Notes under the pieces: model-generated
What the model was told of the DNA's origin: nothing
The model's input: the letters and a program-made list of their open reading frames with translations, nothing else
The model's database searches: none
Assembly: GCF_002282855.1 (NCBI RefSeq)
Contig: NZ_NRIR01000006.1
Coordinates: 124,001-188,000, forward strand
DNA: 64,000 nucleotides
Direction: 5' to 3'
Origin: Paraferrimonas sedimenticola
GTDB taxonomy: Bacteria > Pseudomonadota > Gammaproteobacteria > Enterobacterales > Shewanellaceae
Translations under genes and position numbers: made by a program
In this document: positions 9,132 to 16,675 of the stretch, piece after piece
Position numbering within the stretch: position 1 is the first letter of the stretch
How the letters are laid out: the number at the start of each line of letters is the position of its first letter

Positions 9132-10556
9132 CTATAGCAGAGCTGGTATTCCCGGCAGCTGACCGACACTCGCCAGAGCAACCACACACAAGGATAGAGT
9201 CGCCAGAGGGAGCCATACTCGATCGGCCGAGGTTAAGCTACTGCTGCGGTCGCGATCGCCAATCACACCCGAATTATCCATTAACATGGTGGCCGCCCAG
9301 CCAAACACAGGATTCACAAACGCACAGCTAAACAGACAAATGCCAGCCACCTGCGAGGTCTTGACCTCTTTCACCATGGTCATGCCGGCTTCCAGTAGCG
9401 GTAAGAACACACCCACGATCAAGGCCACTCGCAATACCGGCTCCCACATGGCCAAGTCCATTGGGTAGCCCCATAGCGCGCACACCACGCACAGCAAACC
9501 GGTTAACATAGCCCCGCCTGGAATTGGGCGTTTAGCGATTGCCGCGGGGATAATGTAGGTGCCCCAGCTTGACGTAAGATTGCCGCCACACAAGGTTGAG
9601 CCGACAATCTGACGCACCGAGCACACCGTCATGGTGTCGTCGACGTTCATTAACGCGCCCTTGGCCTTTTTCGGATAGTTCATCTCTTGGAAGACGCGAT
9701 GGCCAACGAAATCTGGTGACCACATGGCTACTGCCAAAATGGCGAACGGCAGCACTGCCACAAAATGGCTTAACTCTGGCCAGCCCAGCTGCCAACCCGT
9801 ATCCTCACCCCACCAGTAAAATGGGCTTAAGTGCGGTAATCCAGGTTCGGTCTTAAATTCAAAGTCTGCACCAAGCATCAACGCCATAACACCCGCCACA
9901 ACAGAACACAATGGAATGGCCAGCCAACGCAGCTGCACTCGAGCTAGCACAGCGTAAATCACTATGGTTACCAAAATCACGCCAAAGAAAGCCAAACCAT
10001 TACCGCTGGCCTCGGCCCAAGCTTGAAATGCCGACATCTGTGAGATGAGCCCCACCGCGCCGAGATACAATAGAAGGCCCGCTCTCACGCCAACCCCGGT
10101 TAAATTCAACAAGCGACTACCGCCTTTGAACAAACTCAACATCAACCCAAGCACACCCACAGCAATCCCCAATGCTAAGGGATGTCCGCCAGAGGCCACC
10201 ACCAGCGGAATTAGCGGCAGCATAGGACCATGAGTGCCTGGCAGGTTGGCGTTAGGCAGTAAAATGCCACAAAACAGCACCGCAAATAGCGCCACAATCA
10301 ATAATTCATAGCGTACGTTCTCGGCTACGAACTCAGGGCCTAGGCCAAACTCGGCGGCAAACATCCCCGCCACCGCGGCGACCATCACAATCTTGCCAAT
10401 GGTACCCGCCATCGCAGGCACCCAGTCCTCGATGCGAAAATGGAAGTCTCTTCCGGGTAAGTGAATTTTCCAGCGCTGGTAGCGCGCGTTGATAAGCTCG
10501 TTGTCGAGCAAGGCTTGGCGCTCACTCTGTGACGAATTAGTACTCTGTGACGACAT
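9132..10556 (-). CDS. Multi-pass membrane transporter-like protein, DUF3360 type
   Basis: A 474-residue inner-membrane protein with roughly 11-12 hydrophobic segments after a soluble N terminus of about 45 residues. I read it as the DUF3360 family, distantly similar in layout to SulP/NCS2 transporters: a motif-rich half (LLPNANLPGTHGPMLPLIPLVVASGGHPLALGI) is followed by a conserved WSPDFVGHRVFQEMNYP and a gate-like GSTLCGGNLTSSWGTYIIPAAIAKRPIPGGA. The substrate is unknown. It lies downstream of the octaheme cytochrome gene, in the same direction, after a terminator and about 190 bp, so it may have its own promoter but probably belongs functionally to the same unit. The family name is from memory of sequence style and less certain than the transporter call. 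Confidence 0.65.
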   Translation of the reverse strand: MSSQSTNSSQSERQALLDNELINARYQRWKIHLPGRDFHFRIEDWVPAMAGTIGKIVMVAAVAGMFAAEFGLGPEFVAENVRYELLIVALFAVLFCGILLPNANLPGTHGPMLPLIPLVVASGGHPLALGIAVGVLGLMLSLFKGGSRLLNLTGVGVRAGLLLYLGAVGLISQMSAFQAWAEASGNGLAFFGVILVTIVIYAVLARVQLRWLAIPLCSVVAGVMALMLGADFEFKTEPGLPHLSPFYWWGEDTGWQLGWPELSHFVAVLPFAILAVAMWSPDFVGHRVFQEMNYPKKAKGALMNVDDTMTVCSVRQIVGSTLCGGNLTSSWGTYIIPAAIAKRPIPGGAMLTGLLCVVCALWGYPMDLAMWEPVLRVALIVGVFLPLLEAGMTMVKEVKTSQVAGICLFSCAFVNPVFGWAATMLMDNSGVIGDRDRSSSLTSADRVWLPLATLSLCVVALASVGQLPGIPALL

Positions 10557-10746
10557 AGTGTTTTGTAATTCTCAGCTCAAAACCACAGTAAGGAGCCTTG
10601 CACACTAATTGAGTGGCCTAAGACGCACCATGCGCCAATGGTCTAATAGGTTTCAATGGAGAACTGGACTAGCCCAACAGTCAGGACAAAAAAACAGCAA
10701 AAAGAACGGTTTTTCGAACGCTTTTTACTCATAATCAAAAAGGAAA

Positions 10747-10772
10747 AAGGCGCGGTATCCATACCGCGCCTT
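10747..10772 (-). terminator. Intrinsic terminator of the octaheme cytochrome gene
   Basis: A perfect 12-bp stem (AAGGCGCGGTAT with ATACCGCGCCTT, 2-nt loop) is followed on the minus strand by TTTTCCTTTTT. It lies 30 bp past the cytochrome stop codon and separates it from the DUF3360-type gene. Confidence 0.85.
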
Positions 10773-10801
10773 GCTCCAACTATGCAGGGACGCTTGAAAG
10801 C

Positions 10802-12511
10802 TTAGTGAATAACTGTGCTCTTCGTCATTTCACGGAAACTTTCGCTGTGACATGCGCCACAAGCTTGGTCGCGAGATATAGCAGGATAGACAAATCCGTC
10901 CATCTCTAGCTCAGCCGAGCTCTTACTCAGGTCAATCTTGAAGATGTGACCCTTAACGTCGCCCAAGCGCACGCTCTCTTCACCACCACCCATCATTGGG
11001 GTGAAGTCTTCATAGATGGCACTCTTCGCGGTCCCTGGCATGTGACAAGAGGTACAGTCAAGTGCTGCGTGAGTCGCACCACTTGGCGCTTGGTCGGTAT
11101 GGCAGTCAGTACATACTGACTTCAGCGCACCGTCGTGTCCTGGCTTGTCGCGATTCACCGTCGACTTGTGAGGGTTGTGACAGCTAGAGCAATCCAATCC
11201 CGCTTGGAAATGCTTACCCATTTCCTCGCCGGTCGCAGGGTTCACACCCACCAACTCATCAATGGTTTGGTGATGCTTACCTAAGCCGTAACCTTTGTTG
11301 TTACCGACAATACGGCCGCCATAAGTAGAACCCTCTGGGAAGGCCTTGTTGTACGGAGTCTTGTACTCGCCAGTTTCAGAGTCGTACTTGCGCTCACCAT
11401 CCCGGGTATGACACTCGGCGCAGTGAACCGCTTGACCAAAGGCCATGTCATCCGCTGCCAAGGCCTCTGCTGTACGTGGGGTGGCCTTGCGTGTAATGCG
11501 CAACAGCTCTGAGTCCAATACGTGTGGCGTGTTCGAGATAGCCACCATGGTGTCTACGTGCTCGTTACCGGCACCGTGGCAGGCTTCACACTGAACGCCA
11601 GATAGCTCCCAAGTACCACCGGTACCCACTAGGTCCCACTGACGGTTCGGGTTTAGCTCTTCGTCATAGCGCTTATAACCTGTGTTGTGACAGCCACCAC
11701 AACCATAGGTGTAACCATCTTTCAAACGTTCGCCATCTTTGAATACTTGGCCAGACTTGTAGTTACCCCATTGATCAGCAGCGCCTTCTTCCGCTTGCAA
11801 GTTAAACTGGGTGCCAGTACCGGCATGGACATAGCCATCGGCATCGGCCCAGCGGTTTTTCCAGTGGTAACCACCAATAACATAAGTCACGTCGGCATAG
11901 CTTGATGGTTGCAGAATATTCTCGATAAACGAATCACCGCTCTCCAAACGCTCAACCAACTGCTCTAGGCGACCGTCGATGTTGGAGAATGGGTACTTAG
12001 GCGCTTGGTCGTTCTCAACTTTGTTGATTTTAAAGTTGTGACCAGTCTCTAGGAAGCTGGCGTGATCGGCGTGGCAGCCTAAGCAGCTTTGTGAGCCCAT
12101 GTACTCAACGCTCATGGTCTTGTCTTCAACGGTAACGGTTGCGGTTGCCGCAGTTTCGTCGGTGCCATCGGTCAGGGTGTAGCTTACGGTCACTTCACCA
12201 TCGGTGCCCAACGGCGCAAAATAGCTAATTTTTCCGCCGTAGTAGACGGCATCACCCACTGAGGCAGAAACACTATCAGCCACAAGGCTAACTTCATCGC
12301 CATCGGCGTCGCTAGCAACGGCAACGACATCCAGAGTGATAACTTGGTTAACAATGGTGGCTTGCGCCACTTCACCCGCTACTGGCGCGTTGTTTTGTGG
12401 AACTTCTGGCACCTCAGGGGTGACGTCTTTCGGATCGTCGCTCGAACAGCCTGCTAATGCCGCGGCGACTACCATTGCCAAGAGTTTGGCTTTATGTGTG
12501 GTTTTCATCAT
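10802..12511 (-). CDS. Octaheme c-type cytochrome lipoprotein with N-terminal Ig/cadherin-like domain
   Basis: A 569-residue exported redox protein. The signal peptide ends in a lipobox (AALAGC), so Cys near residue 22 should be lipidated. Residues about 45-130 resemble a bacterial Ig/cadherin-like fold (NNAPVAGEV, DADGDEVSL, VSYTLTDGTD). Eight CxxCH heme motifs follow, from CLGCH near residue 140 to CGACH near 549: CLGCH, CGGCH, CEACH, CAECH, CSSCH, CTDCH, CTSCH, CGACH. The two before and after CEACHGAGNEH resemble the cytochrome c554-like multiheme family. The start is ATG 12511 (or the adjacent ATG 12508) after GGGAG; a TTG at 12529 is less likely. It is not of the OmcA/MtrC type, and the substrate is unknown. 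Directly upstream are a two-component system and a large palindrome, suggesting dedicated control. Confidence 0.85.
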   Translation of the reverse strand: MMKTTHKAKLLAMVVAAALAGCSSDDPKDVTPEVPEVPQNNAPVAGEVAQATIVNQVITLDVVAVASDADGDEVSLVADSVSASVGDAVYYGGKISYFAPLGTDGEVTVSYTLTDGTDETAATATVTVEDKTMSVEYMGSQSCLGCHADHASFLETGHNFKINKVENDQAPKYPFSNIDGRLEQLVERLESGDSFIENILQPSSYADVTYVIGGYHWKNRWADADGYVHAGTGTQFNLQAEEGAADQWGNYKSGQVFKDGERLKDGYTYGCGGCHNTGYKRYDEELNPNRQWDLVGTGGTWELSGVQCEACHGAGNEHVDTMVAISNTPHVLDSELLRITRKATPRTAEALAADDMAFGQAVHCAECHTRDGERKYDSETGEYKTPYNKAFPEGSTYGGRIVGNNKGYGLGKHHQTIDELVGVNPATGEEMGKHFQAGLDCSSCHNPHKSTVNRDKPGHDGALKSVCTDCHTDQAPSGATHAALDCTSCHMPGTAKSAIYEDFTPMMGGGEESVRLGDVKGHIFKIDLSKSSAELEMDGFVYPAISRDQACGACHSESFREMTKSTVIH

Positions 12512-12587
12512 GAACTCCCAAATACCCAAAAAAGGCTGTCATTATTGTTCTGGGATTCATGATGGTCGCAGCGGCGAGTTGAAACTA

Positions 12588-12634
12588 GATAAGCAAAATT
12601 GACAAGGATTCAGGGGTTGTCAAATTTACTTATC
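12588..12634. promoter_or_regulatory. 47-bp near-perfect palindrome, probable operator of the octaheme cytochrome gene
   Basis: Two 18-bp arms, GATAAGCAAAATTGACAA (12588-12605) and the reverse complement of GATAAGTAAATTTGACAA (12617-12634), match at 16 of 18 positions around an 11-bp centre. There is no T-tract on either side, so a terminator is unlikely. It lies 76 bp upstream of the cytochrome start and 31 bp past the response regulator stop. The neighbouring ArsR-like regulator is the natural candidate to bind it; that is inference. Confidence 0.7.
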
Positions 12635-12665
12635 AGAATTGTTGCCAGCCCTTTATCCCTCTAGG

Positions 12666-13310
12666 CTAGGCATTTTCCTCCTCAAACAAGGAAGCGCACA
12701 GGTTTTTGCCTTGAGTTGTTAAAAAGTAGATCTTGCTCTCAGTTTGCTCGACAAGCCCCGAGTTTTTGAGCTGTCGCACGTGAAAATTAAACTTGGTGTG
12801 GTTATCAATATGGACCAAGCGGCACAGATCCATAAAACGCAAGCGCCCGTGTTTCCTGAGTTGTAGCAAGGTTTCACGGCGTATTGGGTTAGCCAGCGCT
12901 GAAAACACCTTGTCCGCTTTATCGCCACTAAGTTTGGGGCTTTGACGTCGTTGTGCCTCGACCCGTTTAAGGGTCACGCACAAACTATCCATATCAAAGG
13001 GCTTGGTTAAAAACTCCGCAGCGCCGTGCTTCATAGCATCCACTGCAGTATCTACCGTGCCAAAGGCGGTGGTGATCACCACTCCTATGGTTGGCTGAAA
13101 CAGGCGAATCTGGCCAATGGCATCAATCCCGCTCATGCCTGGCATCACCATGTCCAACAAAGCCATGTCGAACACTTGCTCTTGCGCTACCGCGATCGCT
13201 TGCTCAGCGTCTTCACAAGCACTCACCTCAAAGCCTGAGAACTCAAGGGCCTCAGTCAGGGTTTCGCGTAGATCGGCATCATCCTCAGCCAACAATAATC
13301 GAATGCTCAC
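12666..13310 (-). CDS. Response regulator with ArsR-like winged-helix output domain
   Basis: A 214-residue two-component regulator. Residues 1-120 form a receiver domain: acidic pair in LLLAEDDADLRE, phospho-acceptor Asp in MALLDMVMPGMSG, Thr/Ser in VVITTAFG and Lys in FLTKPFD. From about residue 138 the chain is an ArsR-type winged helix (VFSALANPIRRETLLQLRKHGRLRFMDLCRLV, then NFHVRQLKNSGLVEQTESKIYFLTTQGK). This output type is unusual for a bacterial response regulator. The start is GTG 13310, with GGGAG upstream, in a 4-bp GTGA overlap with the kinase stop; an upstream in-frame ATG would lie inside the kinase gene and lengthen the receiver abnormally. It should receive phosphate from the kinase and act on the cytochrome gene downstream. 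Confidence 0.88.
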   Translation of the reverse strand: MSIRLLLAEDDADLRETLTEALEFSGFEVSACEDAEQAIAVAQEQVFDMALLDMVMPGMSGIDAIGQIRLFQPTIGVVITTAFGTVDTAVDAMKHGAAEFLTKPFDMDSLCVTLKRVEAQRRQSPKLSGDKADKVFSALANPIRRETLLQLRKHGRLRFMDLCRLVHIDNHTKFNFHVRQLKNSGLVEQTESKIYFLTTQGKNLCASLFEEENA

Positions 13311-14692
13311 GTTTCGCTCCCTCCCGGTAAACACACCCACGCCTGTAGACCGCTGGCGTGATTTTCTAAGCTCAACTCACCTAAATGCTGCTCTACGATT
13401 TCGCGACTGATCACCAGTCCTAATCCAGTGCCCTGTCCCGCAGGCTTGCTGGTATAGAAAGGCGTAAAGGCTTTTTCCAGCTCATGAGGCTCGATGCCAG
13501 GGCCGTTATCACGCACGCACAAACGTACGCGCTCATCGCACTGTTCGACGAACAACGAAATTCGGCCACCCGGTTCGCTGGCATCCATGGCATTGCCAAT
13601 CAAATTAACCAGCACTTCTTCGAGTTTAATCGGATCACCGTGAACCCAAACCGGCTCCACCACAGAGTTGATAATTCGGTACTGGCGGGCCCTAAACGCT
13701 AGCAGATCGAGCGTAGATGCAACCACCTTACTCAGATCAACCGCCTCAAATTCAGTCTTTTTCTGACGCCCAAACTGCAGCACTTCCTGGCTGATATGAC
13801 TGGCCCGACTTAAGCTTTTTTTAATTCGTCCCAATAGCGGTTTTGCGTCTTCTAAACTGGGCTGGCGCTCAACCAAATCCAAGGCCAAGGTAGCATTAGC
13901 CAACGGCGTCTTTATCTCATGGGCTATGCCAGTGGTGAGCTGACCGATAGCGTTGAGCTTTTCGGCTTTCATCGCGCGGGTTAGTTGGGCAGCAATCTGG
14001 CGTTCGCGCTCTTCGTCAAACACCTTGAGCGCCTGAATTAGAAATACCAGCATGGCCAATGCCATGGTGGTTCTGAGCATAGGCACCCAAAGTCCATAAT
14101 CCGCTTTCAAAATACCGGCCGCGATGCCGTAACAACCCAGAGCGATGCCGCAGTAAGCGAAATAACGACCGCCATCTAGGCCTTTGCTTTGCTTATTGCC
14201 GCCATAAACAATTAGCAGAATGCCAGCTAAGGTCGATGCGCCAAAACCAAACACCCAGCGAGTAATTAAGGCCGCTTGGCTAACGTATTCCTGTGAGTCG
14301 AGTAGATTCCAATGGCGATACATAAGCGCCACATAGCTAAACAGCACAGCCACTATCGCCGATTTAAACAAATGGCTGCGTTTGACTCGGCTGATGTCAA
14401 TCATCAGCCAGGCAAACCACACCATGGCCAAATAGGAGAAAACGAGTTTGATGACTCGCCACACCTGTCCCACATGCCAAAGACTTGGGTCAAAGTGATG
14501 ATGGCGTAATAGCCAGTACATTTCCGACCATTCATGCACGGCGTGCACCAAGCCAAACACCGCCAGTGCCGGCAAGGCTTTGGTAATAGCCAAATTGGAA
14601 AAGCCCACATTGCGAAACGCAATCGCGCAAGCAATGGAGAAAAACGCCAAGCCGTAAATCAGGTAGACGATAAAAATCAAAGATACGTTCAT
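13307..14692 (-). CDS. Seven-TM sensor histidine kinase
   Basis: A 461-residue inner-membrane kinase. Seven hydrophobic segments span roughly residues 5-225 with almost no periplasmic domain, so the signal is probably sensed in or near the membrane. Then come HisKA with the phospho-acceptor in IGQLTTGIAHEIKTPLANA (near residue 250), the N box EVLVNLIGNAMDAS, the G1 box DNGPGIE, the F box FTPFYTSK and the G2 box GQGTGLGLVI of the ATP-binding domain. All kinase boxes are intact. ATG 14692 is preferred because the 26 residues before it have no membrane character and the first helix begins right after it. Its stop overlaps the start of the response regulator by 4 bp, so the two are coupled. Confidence 0.9.
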   Translation of the reverse strand: MNVSLIFIVYLIYGLAFFSIACAIAFRNVGFSNLAITKALPALAVFGLVHAVHEWSEMYWLLRHHHFDPSLWHVGQVWRVIKLVFSYLAMVWFAWLMIDISRVKRSHLFKSAIVAVLFSYVALMYRHWNLLDSQEYVSQAALITRWVFGFGASTLAGILLIVYGGNKQSKGLDGGRYFAYCGIALGCYGIAAGILKADYGLWVPMLRTTMALAMLVFLIQALKVFDEERERQIAAQLTRAMKAEKLNAIGQLTTGIAHEIKTPLANATLALDLVERQPSLEDAKPLLGRIKKSLSRASHISQEVLQFGRQKKTEFEAVDLSKVVASTLDLLAFRARQYRIINSVVEPVWVHGDPIKLEEVLVNLIGNAMDASEPGGRISLFVEQCDERVRLCVRDNGPGIEPHELEKAFTPFYTSKPAGQGTGLGLVISREIVEQHLGELSLENHASGLQAWVCLPGGSET

Positions 14693-14823
14693 AGTGCCGC
14701 AATATAAGCGGCTCTGGTTCAGGATTCTGTGAGCTTGGTAGTGACGGCAGGAACAGAGGTTTCTCTGCAATTAGAATTTACCGGGAAATGTGACCGCTCA
14801 TGCAAGGCAAGCTTCAGGCATAA

Positions 14824-14853
14824 AAAAACCGAGAGGCCAGCTCTCGGTTTTTT
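14824..14853 (-). terminator. Intrinsic terminator of glnS
   Basis: Stem ACCGAGAG with CTCTCGGT around GCCAG, flanked by A-runs on the left and T-runs on the right, so it can act in both directions. It lies 17 bp beyond the glnS stop. Confidence 0.8.
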
Positions 14854-14869
14854 CGACAGGCGTTTGCGG

Positions 14870-16537
14870 TTAGCCTTGACCCCAAGAGTCGCGAAGACCA
14901 ACCGTGCGGTTAAACACCAAGTTATCCGCAGAGCTGTCAGTGTTGTCAGCGCAGAAGTAGCCTTCACGCTCAAACTGATAGGCTTGCTCGGCTACGGCAT
15001 TGGCTAGGCTGGCTTCAACAAAACCGCTCTTCTCAATCAAAGAGTCAGGATTCAAGGCTTCGTCGATTTCTAGGCCGTTAGGGTTGGCCACTTTAAACAA
15101 GCGGTCGTACAAACGGAATTGAGCCGGTTTGGCGTGACTTGCTGCCACCCAATGGATAACCCCACGTACCTTGCGGCCTTCGCGCGGCTCAGGGTTCTTA
15201 CCCAGCGTGTCTTTGTCGTACTGACCATAAATGGTAGTGACGTTGCCCTGCTCGTCGTACTCAACACGATCCGCCGAGACAACATAAGCATTACGCAAAC
15301 GCACTTCGTTACCCAATACCAAGCGCTTGTACTTCTTGTTGGCTTCTTCGCGGAAGTCAGCGCGGTCGATATAGATCTCACGGCTAAACGGCAGCTCACG
15401 AGTACCCATTTCTTCCTTATTCGGGTGATTTGGCGCTTGCAGGATCTCAGGCTCGCCATCGAAGTTTTCGATAACCAGTTTAATTGGGTCCATGACCGCC
15501 ATCGCACGTGGCGCGTTAGCGTTTAAATCGTCGCGAATACAGGCTTCAAGCATGCCCATTTCTACGAGATTGTCTTGCTTGGTGACACCAATGCGCTTAG
15601 AGAATTCACGAATCGAAGCTGGGGTGTAACCACGGCGACGCAAACCGGCAATGGTTGGCATACGCGGGTCGTTCCAGCCGCTAACCTTACCCTCTTCCAC
15701 CAAGGCCGAAAGCTTGCGCTTGGACATCAGGGTGTATTCCAAATTCAGGCGGCTGAATTCGTACTGATGTGGGCGAGCTTCAATCGAGATGTTATCCAGC
15801 ACCCAGTCGTACAAACGACGGTTGTCTTGGAACTCTAAAGTACACAGAGAGTGAGTAATGTTCTCAAGCGCATCCGAGATACAGTGAGTGAAGTCGTACA
15901 TAGGGTAAATGCACCACTTATCACCGGTCTGATGATGCTCAACAAACTTCACGCGATACAACACAGGATCGCGCATCACCATGAATGGTGAGCTCATGTC
16001 GATCTTGGCACGTAAACAGGCTTGACCTTCTTTGTACTCACCGGCGCGCATTTTCTCAAAGTTGGCCAGATTGTCTTCGACACTGCTGTCGCGATGGGGC
16101 GAGTTCTTACCCGGCTCTTTTAGGGTACCGCGGTACTCGCGCATTTGCTCAGGGCTTAAGAAATCCACATAGGCCAAGCCCTTTTCGATGAGTTCGATGG
16201 CGTAGCCGTACAAGCTGTCGAAGTAATTAGAGGAGTAGCGAACCTCGCCATCCCACTGAAAACCCAACCAGCTCACGTCTTCCTGAATCGAGCGCACAAA
16301 ATCCATGTCTTCTTTCTCTGGATTGGTGTCGTCAAAACGCAGGTTACAAGTACCCTGGTAGTCTTGCGCGATGCCAAAGTTCAAGCAGATAGACTTAGCG
16401 TGGCCAATGTGCAGATAACCATTAGGCTCAGGTGGAAAACGAGTCTTAACACTTTGGTGCTTACCAGCGGCCAAATCAGTGTCAATGATGGTGCGAATGA
16501 AATTGCTTGGACGGTTTTCTGTGTCCGAGGCGCTCAT
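14870..16537 (-). CDS. glnS: Glutaminyl-tRNA synthetase
   Basis: Charges tRNA-Gln with glutamine. The 555 residues match E. coli GlnS (554). The class I HIGH signature is in [18 protein letters not shown] (near residue 40) and the KMSKS-like loop is [11 protein letters not shown] (near 270). The C-terminal anticodon-binding beta-barrel region includes [22 protein letters not shown]. It is monocistronic with its own terminator. Its position next to feoB, feoA and then the electron-conduit genes is the same as in Shewanella oneidensis. Confidence 0.97.
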   Translation of the reverse strand: MSASDTENRPSNFIRTIIDTDLAAGKHQSVKTRFPPEPNGYLHIGHAKSICLNFGIAQDYQGTCNLRFDDTNPEKEDMDFVRSIQEDVSWLGFQWDGEVRYSSNYFDSLYGYAIELIEKGLAYVDFLSPEQMREYRGTLKEPGKNSPHRDSSVEDNLANFEKMRAGEYKEGQACLRAKIDMSSPFMVMRDPVLYRVKFVEHHQTGDKWCIYPMYDFTHCISDALENITHSLCTLEFQDNRRLYDWVLDNISIEARPHQYEFSRLNLEYTLMSKRKLSALVEEGKVSGWNDPRMPTIAGLRRRGYTPASIREFSKRIGVTKQDNLVEMGMLEACIRDDLNANAPRAMAVMDPIKLVIENFDGEPEILQAPNHPNKEEMGTRELPFSREIYIDRADFREEANKKYKRLVLGNEVRLRNAYVVSADRVEYDEQGNVTTIYGQYDKDTLGKNPEPREGRKVRGVIHWVAASHAKPAQFRLYDRLFKVANPNGLEIDEALNPDSLIEKSGFVEASLANAVAEQAYQFEREGYFCADNTDSSADNLVFNRTVGLRDSWGQG

Positions 16538-16624
16538 GCCTTACCCCTTAGCTTCAGGACTGTGTTGCGGTTAACTCTTAGACTAGCCGGGTATAATCCT
16601 ACATATCTAATCCAAGTACAATAA

Positions 16625-16651
16625 AAAAGCCGCTCTCTCAAGCGGCTTTAG
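16625..16651 (-). terminator. Intrinsic terminator of feoAB
   Basis: Stem AAAGCCGCT with AGCGGCTTT around CTCTCA; on the minus strand the stem is followed by TTTTAT. It lies 25 bp after the feoB stop. Confidence 0.8.
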
Positions 16652-16675
16652 AAACACTCGACTATTAATCCAGCA

